A stretch of DNA of 64,000 bases, from assembly GCF_002160895.1 (NCBI RefSeq), contig NZ_NFLL01000002.1, positions 1-64,000 of the forward strand. Reading direction: 5' to 3'. Origin of the DNA: Faecalibacterium sp. An122. GTDB taxonomy: Bacteria; Bacillota; Clostridia; Oscillospirales; Ruminococcaceae. Positions 21,564 through 29,611 of this stretch are shown piece after piece. The position numbers and the translations under genes were made by a program. Position 1 is the first letter of the stretch, and each line of letters begins with the position of its first letter. Below the pieces are notes generated by a model. That model was given only the letters and a program-made list of their open reading frames with translations, did not search any database and had not been told where the DNA came from.

Positions 21564-22319
21564 TTATAACAGCTTGCGTAAGATGGAAAAATCAAAGAAA
21601 TTGGTGTAATAACTGAATGCGCGCAGCACCGGCCGGCACAGACGGGTGTAGCACACCTCGTCCAGCAGCAGCATGGCCTCGCCGGGGGCCAGGCGCATGG
21701 CGGAACGGATGGTATCGTCCCCGCAGCTGGCCTTGATGTGGGCCACGGTGGAGGAGACCTGCTGGCCGCAGACCTGGTCCAGCACATCGAAGATGGAGCC
21801 GGCCAGATCCAGGCGGGTGTAGTCCCGCCCGCCCAGCAGGGCCTTGGGCAGGTAGTTGATGGAGTAGATGACGGGGGTGGAGTCGGCCAGCACCCGTTTG
21901 CGGATGCAGATGACCTCGGCCCCGGGCTCCAGACCCAGGCTGCGGGCCAGGTCCTCGCTGGCCCGGATGGGCTGGACCTGGATGCCGTCGGCGTGGGGGT
22001 AGCTGCCGAACGAGCGGATCAGGGGGTAATATTCCAGTTTCTGGTCCAGCCTGCTGCGCAGGGAGAGAACAGCGCGGTTGACCACCGTGCCGATCCCCCG
22101 GACCCGCTCCACATAGCCGGCCCGCTCCATGGTGCTGAGGGCGTCCCGGATGACCGTCCGGCTGACGCCCAGCTCTGCAGCCAGGTCCAGCTCGGCGGGC
22201 AGACGGTCTGCGCCGGCGTAACGGCCGGTGCGCAGTTCCTCCAGCAGCTGGGCGACCACGCGGTCGCTGATGACCGTTCCGCCCAGGCGGACCGTTGTGT
22301 CAGGGGTGGGTTCCTTCAT
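21564..22319 (-). CDS. GntR family regulator with UTRA domain
   Basis: A 251-residue regulator: winged helix-turn-helix at residues 15-80 (DRLPAELDLAAELGVSRTVIRDAL), then a UTRA-type ligand domain with the ICIRKRVLADSTPVIYS and LDEVCYTRLCRPV blocks. The start at 22319 has AAGGAAGG upstream. It is 15 bases from pyrB on the same strand, so it is probably the first gene of a gntR-pyrB-pyrI operon and may control it. UTRA domains usually bind sugar phosphates or small acids; a pyrimidine-related ligand would be unusual. The structured repeat array lies in its promoter region. Confidence 0.88.
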   Translation of the reverse strand: MKEPTPDTTVRLGGTVISDRVVAQLLEELRTGRYAGADRLPAELDLAAELGVSRTVIRDALSTMERAGYVERVRGIGTVVNRAVLSLRSRLDQKLEYYPLIRSFGSYPHADGIQVQPIRASEDLARSLGLEPGAEVICIRKRVLADSTPVIYSINYLPKALLGGRDYTRLDLAGSIFDVLDQVCGQQVSSTVAHIKASCGDDTIRSAMRLAPGEAMLLLDEVCYTRLCRPVLRAFSYYTNFFDFSILRKLL

Positions 22320-22422
22320 GGCAATGCCTTCCTTTCCCCGCCGCCCAGACGGCGGGCTCCGCATCGTGTGAATTTGATTGTCCAGCGCCGCGGCCGCGCT
22401 GTGAAAAGTCATATCCTTTTAT

Positions 22423-22745
22423 ATTATACCATAGTCGCTGACGCTCCTGTGGTACAAAGTGGGCGCTGTGCGCCGATTGGAATAAATAACTGCTTTTGCA
22501 GTTATTATACCATAGTCGCTTCGCTCCTGTGGTACAAAGTAGGCGCTTTGCGCCGATCAAAAGTAATATCCTTTGGGATATTATACCATAGTCGCTGACG
22601 CTCCTGTGGTACAAAGTAGGCGCTTTGCGCCGATCAAAAGTAATATCCTTTGGGATATTATACCATAGTCGCTGACGCTCCTGTGGTACAAAGTAGGCGC
22701 TTCGCGCCGATTAAAAGTAATATCCTTCGGATATTATACCATAAT
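22423..22745. repeat. Tandem array of structured 76-81 bp repeats
   Basis: Four full units and the start of a fifth begin at 22423, 22504, 22580, 22657 and 22733 with ATTATACCATA. Each unit holds three hairpins: ACCATAG...CTGTGGT; GGCGC-NNN-GCGCC; and a third whose stem differs between units but always pairs (AATAACTGC/GCAGTTATT in the first, AATATCC/GGATATT in later ones). Loops vary freely (TGT, TTT, TTC). On the minus strand each unit carries TATGGTATAAT, an extended -10 facing gntR-pyrBI. The array is AT-richer than its surroundings. No function is known to me. Confidence 0.9.
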
Positions 22746-22819
22746 TTGACAGGATTTAAAACCGGGATTATACTGGGAAACAAAAGCCGCGATGCACAGT
22801 GCAAAGGGAGGAAACCAAG

Positions 22820-23362
22820 ATGGATTTAGTCCTGGAAAAGGTGAACGGTCAGCCGGCGCATCTGCCGGTGGAGCTGCGGCGCTGCGGTCCGGAGGACCTG
22901 GACGCCATGGAGCAGCTCCAGCGGGAGGTTCACGCCGGGATGCCTCACCCGGAACAGTTTGTGCCCGACACCCGGGACCAGCTGGCGGCCTGCATGGCGG
23001 ATGGGGTCTGCGTGGGGGTGTGGGACGGCGAAACCCTGGGGGCCTACTTCACCCTGCGGTGCATGGGCTCCAGCCCGGAGAATTACGCCGCCTTCATGGG
23101 CCTGCCCCCGGCGGAATGGCCCCGCTGGGCCAACGCCGACAGCGTGGTGGTCTGCGCGGCCTGGCGGGGAAACGGCCTGCAGCGGACCATGGCCCGGGCA
23201 GCCTGCGGCTGGCTGCCGGAGGGGATTGTGGGCCTGGGGGCCACCGTCAGCCCCGACAACGCCTACAGCCTCCGCAACGCCCTGGCCGAAGGGTTTGAGA
23301 TCGTCTGCCGCCGGCCCATGTACGGCGGCTTTGACCGGTATCTGCTGCGGAAAATCCTCTGA
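22820..23362 (+). CDS. GNAT family acetyltransferase
   Basis: A 180-residue N-acetyltransferase-like protein. The fold order fits GNAT: N-terminal ELRRCGPEDLDAMEQL strand-helix, a central strand VGVWDGETLGAYFTL, and an acetyl-CoA loop-like WRGNGLQRTMARAA followed by GLGATVSPDNAYSLRNALAEGFE. The start at 22820 has GGGAGG upstream. The substrate cannot be told. It stands alone, after the repeat array and before a terminator. Confidence 0.82.
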   Translation: MDLVLEKVNGQPAHLPVELRRCGPEDLDAMEQLQREVHAGMPHPEQFVPDTRDQLAACMADGVCVGVWDGETLGAYFTLRCMGSSPENYAAFMGLPPAEWPRWANADSVVVCAAWRGNGLQRTMARAACGWLPEGIVGLGATVSPDNAYSLRNALAEGFEIVCRRPMYGGFDRYLLRKIL

Positions 23363-23375
23363 AAAACCCCGCAAA

Positions 23376-23418
23376 AGCGCCCCGGGCCTGACAAACAGGT
23401 ACGGGGCGCTGTGTTTTT
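23376..23418. terminator. Bidirectional terminator between GNAT and pepT
   Basis: A stem of about 14 bp (AGCGCCCCGGGCCTG with CAGGTACGGGGCGCT) followed by GTGTTTTT on the plus strand and TTTTGCGGGGTTTTTC on the minus strand. It overlaps the last codons of pepT. Confidence 0.85.
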
Positions 23419-24634
23419 ACTTGGCGTACAGGCTGATGATGTTCAGCAGCACTTCGGTGGCCTTGTCCATCCGCTCAGCGGTGGTGCACTCGAACACGCC
23501 GTGGAAGTTGAAGCCGCCGGTGCCCAGGTTGGGGCAGGGCAGACCCTTCCAGCTCAGGACGGCGCCGTCGGTGCCGCCCCGGACGGGGATTTCCTCCGGC
23601 TCCAGACCGGCCATCTGGATGGCGGTGCGGGCGGTCTCCACCAGGTGGAAGTGGGGCTTGATCTTCTCGATCATGTTGCGGTAGCCGTCCTTGATTTCGA
23701 CGGTGACGGTGCCCTCGCCATAACGGCTGTTGAGCCAGGCCGCAATCTGCTGCAGCTCGCTCTTTTTGTATTCCAGGCAGTCGGCGTCGTGGTCGCGCAG
23801 GATATAGCCCAGCTTGGCCTCGTTGACGTCGCCGTACATCTGGCACAGGTGATAGAAGCCCTGGCGGCCCTCGGTGGTCTCGGGACGGGCCATCAGGGGC
23901 AGGGCCATGTGGAACTCCATGGCCACGTTGGAGGCGTTGATCATGGTGTCCTTAGCGCTGCCGGGATGAACCGACAGGCCCCGGATGGTGACGGTGGCCG
24001 AGGCGGCGTTGAAGTTCTCATACTCGATGCCGCCCACATCGCCGCCGTCCACCGTATAGGCAAAGTCGGCGCCGAAGCGGGGGATGTCGAACAGGTCGGC
24101 GCCCTCGCCGATTTCCTCGTCGGGGGTGAAGGCGATGCAGATCTTGCCGTGGGGGATCTCACCCTGCAGCAGGGTCTCGGCGGCGGTGAGGATTTCGGCC
24201 ACGCCCGACTTGTCGTCGGCGCCCAGCAGGGTGGTGCCGTCCGAGGTGATGAGGGTCTCGCCCTTCATGGAGGCCAGGAAGGGGAAGGTGGATACCTTCA
24301 TCACTGCGCCGGTGCCGGGCAAGACCACGTCCTGGCCGTCGTAATTTTCATGGATCACGGGCTGGACGTTCTCGCCCGAGGCGTCGGGGGCGGTGTCCAT
24401 GTGGGCGATCAGGCCCAGGGCCGGCCGGTTCTCACAGCCGGGGGTGGCAGGGATGCTGCCGTATACATAGCAGTGCTCGTCCACAGCGGCATCCTCAATG
24501 CCCATCTCTTTCATCTCGTCCACCAGCAGACGGGCCAGGTCGAACTGGCGTTCGGTGGAGGGATGGGCCCCGGTGGTGGGGTCTGAGGTGGTATACACTC
24601 TGGCGTACCGCAGAAGGCGTTCGTAAGCGCGCAT
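23417..24634 (-). CDS. pepT: Tripeptide aminopeptidase, peptidase T
   Basis: A 405-residue zinc aminopeptidase of family M20B that frees the N-terminal residue from tripeptides in the cytoplasm. Metal-binding His is in IAHMDTAP, the bridging Asp in LLGADDKSG, and the catalytic Glu pair in TPDEEIGEG; a later His is in VRGGTDGAVLS...GTGGFNFHG. Length is normal. AAAGGAG lies seven bases before the start. Confidence 0.97.
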   Translation of the reverse strand: MRAYERLLRYARVYTTSDPTTGAHPSTERQFDLARLLVDEMKEMGIEDAAVDEHCYVYGSIPATPGCENRPALGLIAHMDTAPDASGENVQPVIHENYDGQDVVLPGTGAVMKVSTFPFLASMKGETLITSDGTTLLGADDKSGVAEILTAAETLLQGEIPHGKICIAFTPDEEIGEGADLFDIPRFGADFAYTVDGGDVGGIEYENFNAASATVTIRGLSVHPGSAKDTMINASNVAMEFHMALPLMARPETTEGRQGFYHLCQMYGDVNEAKLGYILRDHDADCLEYKKSELQQIAAWLNSRYGEGTVTVEIKDGYRNMIEKIKPHFHLVETARTAIQMAGLEPEEIPVRGGTDGAVLSWKGLPCPNLGTGGFNFHGVFECTTAERMDKATEVLLNIISLYAK

Positions 24635-24885
24635 AACAGATCTCCTTTCAGCCGTCCGGCCTGGAAAATTTCCCGGCCCGGACCGGGGCGGCGGTGCAGT
24701 TTGGATTTGGTCCGCTCTTTAGCATACTCCATTTTTCGCCCTTTTACAAGGCCCGCGGTGCCGTGGGCCGCTCATCCCACAGGTGAGAAAAATTCACTCT
24801 GCACACCCCGCCGCGCCGGGCCAAAACGTGCTATCATTAGGGGCGGGGAAACCCATACAAAGAGACTGGGAAGGTGGAATGCCAA

Positions 24886-25875
24886 ATGAAGATTTTCTTT
24901 TATACCCTCCGCCCCTACGACGAGCTGCCCTGTGCGCAGAAGCTCAGCGCCGAGACCGGCATCGCGTTTGAGGGCTGTGAGGAATACCCCAACCTGGAAA
25001 ACGCCGCCCTGGCCGCCGGCTGTGACGCCGTCTCGATGACGCCCTGCGACATGAGCGCCGCCATGGTGGAGCGGTTCCACCAGCTGGGGGTCAAGTATAT
25101 CTGCTGCCGGTCCATCGGCTACGACCATGTGGACCGCCAGAAGGCCCGCGAACTGGGGATGAAGGTTTCCAACGTGGATTACCCGCCCCGGGGCGTGGCC
25201 AACTTTGCCATCATGCTGATGATGATGTCCCTGCGCCGTGTGGGCCATATCCTCAAGCGGGGCGAGGTGCAGGATTACTCCCTCAAGGGGAAGATCGGCC
25301 GGGACCTGTCCGGCTGCACCGTGGGCGTCATCGGCACCGGCAACATCGGCCGGACGGTGCTGCAGCACCTGTCGGGATTCGGTTGCAAACTGCTGGCCTA
25401 TGACCTCTACCCCAACCAGGAGGCCGCCAAGTATGCGGAATACGTGGACCTGGACACCCTGTTTGCCCAGAGCGACGTCATCACCCTCCACACCAACGCC
25501 ACCGAAGCCAACCATCACCTGATTGACGCGGCCGCCCTGGCCAAGATGAAGGACGGCGTGGTGATCGTCAACACCGCCCGCGGCACCCTCATCGACAGCG
25601 ATGCCCTGATCGCCGCCCTGGAGAGCGGCCGGGTGGGAGCCGCCGCGCTGGACGTGCTGGAGAACGAGAACGGCCTGTATTACTACAACCGTTCCGGCGA
25701 CCCCATCGCCAACCCCGAACTGGCCCTGTTGCGCAGCTTCCCCAATGTGCTGCTGACCTGCCACACCGCTTTCTACACCGACGAGGACGTGGAGAGCATG
25801 GTGCGGGGCGTCTTTGAGAGCGCCGGGGCCTTTGCCGCCGGCCAGCCCACCCGCCACGACGTCAGCCTGAAATAA
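24886..25875 (+). CDS. D-lactate dehydrogenase type 2-hydroxyacid dehydrogenase
   Basis: A 329-residue NAD-dependent D-isomer-specific dehydrogenase. The Rossmann motif GVIGTGNIGR is near residue 150, and catalytic Arg (NTARGTLID), Glu (LDVLENENG) and His (TCHTAFYT) are in place. The bulk resembles fermentative D-lactate dehydrogenases and VanH; without a ligase neighbour the fermentative role is likelier. ATG 24886 has GGAAGGTGG eight bases upstream; a GTG four codons earlier is the alternative. Single-gene unit. Confidence 0.9.
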   Translation: MKIFFYTLRPYDELPCAQKLSAETGIAFEGCEEYPNLENAALAAGCDAVSMTPCDMSAAMVERFHQLGVKYICCRSIGYDHVDRQKARELGMKVSNVDYPPRGVANFAIMLMMMSLRRVGHILKRGEVQDYSLKGKIGRDLSGCTVGVIGTGNIGRTVLQHLSGFGCKLLAYDLYPNQEAAKYAEYVDLDTLFAQSDVITLHTNATEANHHLIDAAALAKMKDGVVIVNTARGTLIDSDALIAALESGRVGAAALDVLENENGLYYYNRSGDPIANPELALLRSFPNVLLTCHTAFYTDEDVESMVRGVFESAGAFAAGQPTRHDVSLK

Positions 25876-25916
25876 CCCCGGGATGAATCTGAGAATGCAG
25901 ACGTGCCGGACCGTTC

Positions 25917-26004
25917 GCCCCAAAGATGCAGCTGCAAGGCGCAGGAACGCCGCACTCCTCTGTGGAATGCAAGCGACTGCAACGCGGCAGATGCGCTTTG
26001 GGGC
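25917..26004. repeat. Inverted repeat in intergenic region
   Basis: Nine-base arms GCCCCAAAG (25917-25925) and CTTTGGGGC (25996-26004) enclose about 70 bases with further short hairpins (GGCG...CGCC). It lies between two convergent genes, so it is probably not a leader. Role unknown. Confidence 0.45.
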
Positions 26005-26061
26005 AGGAGGAGACGGCGCGGAGGCGTTTTCAGATCCACCCCATCGCTTACATACACAAAG

Positions 26062-26105
26062 ACCCGCCCCGCGGCTCATGGTGAACCGCAGGACGGGCCT
26101 TTTTT
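26062..26105. terminator. Terminator between D-lactate dehydrogenase and phosphoesterase
   Basis: Stem ACCCGCCCCGCGG / CCGCAGGACGGGCC followed by TTTTTT on the plus strand and TCTTTG on the minus strand; shared by the two convergent genes. Confidence 0.85.
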
Positions 26106-26113
26106 GATTTGAC

Positions 26114-26776
26114 TTATCGGGCAAAGGTGGTAAGGAACGAGCGGAGCGAGAAGGACTTGCCGATGGGCCGGTCCTCGAAATCAGGAACCTCGAAGGTATA
26201 GCGCTCGGTGGCATTGATGACGGTGATGCCGTTGTGGGAACAGACCCGGGGCAGGCGGCAGTCGTAGGACAGATGGATGTGCCCGTGGACGAACCACTGG
26301 GGCTGCAGCTCCTCCAGCAGACTGTTGAAGCAGTCAAAACCCTGGTGGGGCAGGTCGGTGCCGTCGTTGAGGCCCTTGGCGGGGGAATGGGTCAGCAGCA
26401 GGTCGATGCCTCCCAGACGCCGGACTTTGGGCCGCAGCCGGGCGATCCGGCGGCGCATTTTCTGTTCGGTGTACTGGTAGGGGCTCTCCCGGTTGTAGCG
26501 GATGGAGCCGCCCAGGCCCATCACCCGCAGGCCTTTCCAGACATAGACCTCGTCGTCCACGCAGATGCAGCCGCCGGGCTCCTGCTTGGCGTAGGCTGCG
26601 TCGTGGTTGCCGTGGACATAGAGGATGGGCGCGGCTGTGAAATTGGTCAGAAATTCAAGATAGCTGCGGGGTAAATCCCCACAGGAGAGGATCAGGTCAA
26701 TGTCTTCCAGCCGTTCGCGGCATTGCGGACACCACAACGCCTTGGAGGCTTCGTCTGATATAGCGAGTATCTTCAC
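26114..26776 (-). CDS. Metallophosphoesterase
   Basis: A 220-residue calcineurin-like phosphoesterase. Motifs seen: CGDLPRSYLEF, GNHDAAY, LLTHSPAKG and HGHIHLSYD. The first metal motif is unusual: where most members have DxH, this one reads SDEAS, so the first histidine is missing and only one Asp remains. The GTG start at 26776 has GGAG eleven bases upstream. It lies 67 bases downstream of the BMP-like gene on the same strand and may share its transcript. Substrate unknown. Confidence 0.85.
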   Translation of the reverse strand: MKILAISDEASKALWCPQCRERLEDIDLILSCGDLPRSYLEFLTNFTAAPILYVHGNHDAAYAKQEPGGCICVDDEVYVWKGLRVMGLGGSIRYNRESPYQYTEQKMRRRIARLRPKVRRLGGIDLLLTHSPAKGLNDGTDLPHQGFDCFNSLLEELQPQWFVHGHIHLSYDCRLPRVCSHNGITVINATERYTFEVPDFEDRPIGKSFSLRSFLTTFAR

Positions 26777-26843
26777 GTTCCTTCATGCTCCGTTCTGTTA
26801 AATTCCTTTTACCGTTTGTCGTTTCGTACTGCAGACAGGGGGA

Positions 26844-28802
26844 TCAGATCTTGGACGGCGCCGCTGTGCCGTCCGCGTCCTCCTTGATGACGTCCAGGCC
26901 GCAGATGTCGGCCAGGGTGCGGGTTTTCACGTCCAGCTGGTCGTAGCTGGGCAGGGCGCCCTCCACGCAGGCGTCCAGCCAGTCCATCAGCATCAGCTCC
27001 TTGGGCGTGTAGACGATCTTCTGGGGGGAGTGCATCCGGTGGTCCTGGGCGTACACTTTAGAGGGGAAGATGGTCAGCAGGCCGCTGTGGAGCTGGGTTT
27101 CCATCAGGCCCAGCAGCTGCAGGGGGCCGCCGGGCAGCCCGTCGCTGTACTGGATGCCCACGGCGCCGCTCTTCATGCCCCACCAGTAGTTGATGGCCTT
27201 GCTGGTGTCCGCCTCGTCCCAGCTGCCGTTGAGAATGGAACGGATGATCTCGATATAGAACACATCCCACCGCCACTGGGGCAGGCCCACCGGACGGAGG
27301 ACTCCGTCGGGCAGACGCTGGCACAGGCCGTAGTCCCGGTGGGTGTCGGGGGCCTCGCGGCTGTCCCGGGCGTAAAAGAGGGTTACGTCCTCCCGGTCCG
27401 AGAAGTCCAGAGGATGGGCCGGGTCGGGCAGGCAGGCCCACCGCAGCAGGACCCTGCCCTCGGGCCGCACCGAGCGCAGGCCCTGGGCGTAGGCGTTGAT
27501 GGCGGCGGGGATACCGTAGATGGGGTTGTTGGCCACATAGCCCACCGTGTTGGTGGGGGACAGGATGCCGGCCAGCATGCCCAGGATATAGGTGGCCTCG
27601 TAGGTCCGGGGATAGTAGGTGCGGACCAGCGGGTGGGGGGTGTTCAGGGAGCAGTTGAGGAATTTGATCTTGGGATGCTGGGCGGCCACCTTCAGGCAGG
27701 CGGTGTGCATCCGGACGCTGGTGGTGAACACCACGTCGGCGCCGTTGTGGGCCACCTCCTCCAGAATCTGTTCGGCGTCCACATGGGGGTCCACGTTCTC
27801 GTGGGAGGAGAGGATCACCCGGTCGGTGAAGGTGTTGGCCAGGGCGCTGCGGCCCTTCTCATGGGCCCGGACCCAGGCGCTGTTGGTCTCGTTGGCCTCG
27901 TGGAGGAAGGTCACATGCAGCTCGCTGGGCCGGGGAATGAAGATGTTCAGCTTGGACAGGCTCAGCCGGCCCTCGGCGGGCTCGGAGGCGGGTTCCAGCA
28001 CCACTTCCACCGCCTGGTCCTTGGTCAGGACGGTGATCTCGTCCCAGATGCGGGCCAGATTCTCCTTGATCTGGGCGGGGGTGGAGTCGCAGGCGTCCGA
28101 ATAGCGGTACACCGACAGGTACACCAGCAGAGCGTCGCCCACCGTCAGGGGCAGCCGCGCGCCGCCCAGGGCGCGGAACTGCTGGCGGAACTTGGTGTGC
28201 AGGGCGTTGAAGTTCTTGCGGTCCTCGTCGGTCCACTCCTCGCCCGAGGCCTTGCACACCAGCTTCTGAAGCTTGGCGTAGCTACCGGGGCGGGAGAACT
28301 GGACGATGTTCACCTTGGACAGCTTGTAGAAGTCCATGAACTCGTAGTAGATGCGGCTCTCCAGGCTGTTGTTGCGGGCGGGGATCAGCCGGGTGACGGT
28401 GCCGGGGATGCTGGCGGCGTCGAAGTGCTTGAGCACCGACACCCGCTTGTTGCCCTCCTCGATATAGAACTGGTTGAGGAACTCATAGGCGGTGACCGGG
28501 TTGCGGATGCCCTCCTCCAGGTGCGCTTCGCACAGGACCGACCACTTGCTGGCGAACTCGGTGTCCACGTCCAGCAGGGGCATGAAGTTGGGAGCAAAGG
28601 CAGTGTGGCGGCCGCTGGTCTTGGTGCCCACGATGCTCTCGCTGGGCATGTTCACCAGGCCCAGGGGCTCGGTGGCCACAATCTTGACGTTCACCAGAAT
28701 ATCGTCCAGAACCGGCAGGTAAGGGCTCTGGCCCCGGGCGACGTGGGCCCGGTAGTCCTTTTGACCTGCCTTGAGGGCGAGTTTGTATTCTTCCAAAGAC
28801 AT
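26844..28802 (-). CDS. Cytosolic BMP-domain protein with ParB-like N-terminus
   Basis: A 652-residue protein with no signal peptide or membrane span. Residues about 95-145 (EFLNQFYIEEGNKRVSVLKHF, then IPGTVTRLIP) resemble the ParB/sulfiredoxin-type N-terminal fold. From about residue 290 the protein has the BMP (PnrA-like) purine-nucleoside-binding pattern: NGADVVFTTS, then RTYEATYILGMLAG and NTVGYVANNPIYGIPAAINAYAQG. BMP proteins are normally exported lipoproteins serving an ABC importer; here there is no importer and no export signal, so a cytosolic sensor is likelier. Both domain calls are by eye; the BMP part is firmer than the ParB-like part. Confidence 0.75.
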   Translation of the reverse strand: MSLEEYKLALKAGQKDYRAHVARGQSPYLPVLDDILVNVKIVATEPLGLVNMPSESIVGTKTSGRHTAFAPNFMPLLDVDTEFASKWSVLCEAHLEEGIRNPVTAYEFLNQFYIEEGNKRVSVLKHFDAASIPGTVTRLIPARNNSLESRIYYEFMDFYKLSKVNIVQFSRPGSYAKLQKLVCKASGEEWTDEDRKNFNALHTKFRQQFRALGGARLPLTVGDALLVYLSVYRYSDACDSTPAQIKENLARIWDEITVLTKDQAVEVVLEPASEPAEGRLSLSKLNIFIPRPSELHVTFLHEANETNSAWVRAHEKGRSALANTFTDRVILSSHENVDPHVDAEQILEEVAHNGADVVFTTSVRMHTACLKVAAQHPKIKFLNCSLNTPHPLVRTYYPRTYEATYILGMLAGILSPTNTVGYVANNPIYGIPAAINAYAQGLRSVRPEGRVLLRWACLPDPAHPLDFSDREDVTLFYARDSREAPDTHRDYGLCQRLPDGVLRPVGLPQWRWDVFYIEIIRSILNGSWDEADTSKAINYWWGMKSGAVGIQYSDGLPGGPLQLLGLMETQLHSGLLTIFPSKVYAQDHRMHSPQKIVYTPKELMLMDWLDACVEGALPSYDQLDVKTRTLADICGLDVIKEDADGTAAPSKI

Positions 28803-28881
28803 AAGATAAAGGCTCCTTTCTCAAAGATCGAAAAGCCGAAAATCACACACAGAACGTCCAAGTTTGGCGCGTCCTGGTTTC

Positions 28882-28910
28882 AGTATACCACATTTTCCTG
28901 TTTTTGTCTT
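28882..28910 (-). promoter_or_regulatory. Promoter of the BMP-like gene
   Basis: Minus-strand AAGACA (28910-28905), 17-base spacer, TATACT (28887-28882) with TG upstream of the -10. It lies about 80 bases before the start codon. Confidence 0.65.
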
Positions 28911-29038
28911 TAGGAGAAGCATGGGCCGTGAAGGAAAAGCCGCACCCATTTTTACAAAAGCGGGAAAATGCATAAAAACCCGGCCCCGGCCTGGGGCAAA
29001 AGAACAAAAAAACGTGAAAAATACGTGAAAACCGTCCA

Positions 29039-29067
29039 TTTACTTCCCCGGCGGCGGGCGGTATAAT
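29039..29067 (+). promoter_or_regulatory. Promoter of the gene at 29117
   Basis: TTTACT at 29039-29044, 17 bases, perfect TATAAT at 29062-29067; start codon 50 bases downstream. Confidence 0.8.
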
Positions 29068-29116
29068 AAACTTGTCATACAAGTTGTTCCCCAAAGACCG
29101 AAAGGAGGCCGGGTGT

Positions 29117-29500
29117 ATGGAACTGCCAAGAGGCCCTTTGACGCAGCATTTTCTGAATACGATGGAGTATATTGCAATCCTGTATTTCCTCGATGCAGAT
29201 GAACTGCATCAGGCACTGGGATCTCTGTACCCCTGGGAGTGGATATGCGTTGCAATGTTCGCCTTCGGCCTGGTGTTTTTTGTGCGCATCCTCACCGACT
29301 GGCAGCTGCTCCGCGGCCGCCCCGGGCTGTGGAGGCACTTCTATGGGGACGTGGACGACTCGTTCCTGGAACAGTACCGCCGGATGCTGACCTATGAGCA
29401 CGGAGAAACCTCGGTGACCACCGGCTTTTCCAGCGGGGCCATGCTGCTGATGCTGGCGGCGATTGTGGTTTCCTTTGTGTGGTTTGCGTTCCTGGCCTGA
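29117..29500 (+). CDS. Hypothetical membrane protein
   Basis: A 127-residue protein of no family known to me. AAAGGAGG precedes the ATG at 29117. Two clear spans: about residues 35-56 (WEWICVAMFAFGLVFFVRIL) and the C-terminal 105-126. Between them is a soluble stretch with several aromatic residues and a tract DDSFLEQYRRMLTYEHGE. It has its own promoter and terminator. Confidence 0.75.
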   Translation: MELPRGPLTQHFLNTMEYIAILYFLDADELHQALGSLYPWEWICVAMFAFGLVFFVRILTDWQLLRGRPGLWRHFYGDVDDSFLEQYRRMLTYEHGETSVTTGFSSGAMLLMLAAIVVSFVWFAFLA

Positions 29501-29511
29501 AAGTGAATCCT

Positions 29512-29545
29512 GCCCGCGGGTGCGTTTGGCCCTGCGGGCTTTTTT
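29512..29545 (+). terminator. Terminator after the 29117 gene
   Basis: Stem GCCCGCGGG/CCTGCGGGC with a ten-base loop and six Ts, 12 bases after the stop codon. Confidence 0.9.
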
Positions 29546-29611
29546 GCATCTTGCGCCGGGCGGGGTTTTCAGGTAGGATAGAAGAAAAAACGAAAGGGAA
29601 TCCAAAACGCT

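Noticed and set aside
22423-22745. CRISPR-like array
   Set aside because: The whole unit is conserved, including what would be spacers, units are 76-81 bp, and no cas gene is near.
24886-25875. VanH of a glycopeptide-resistance cluster
   Set aside because: No D-Ala-D-Lac ligase, VanX or two-component genes lie near; the enzyme alone is better read as fermentative.
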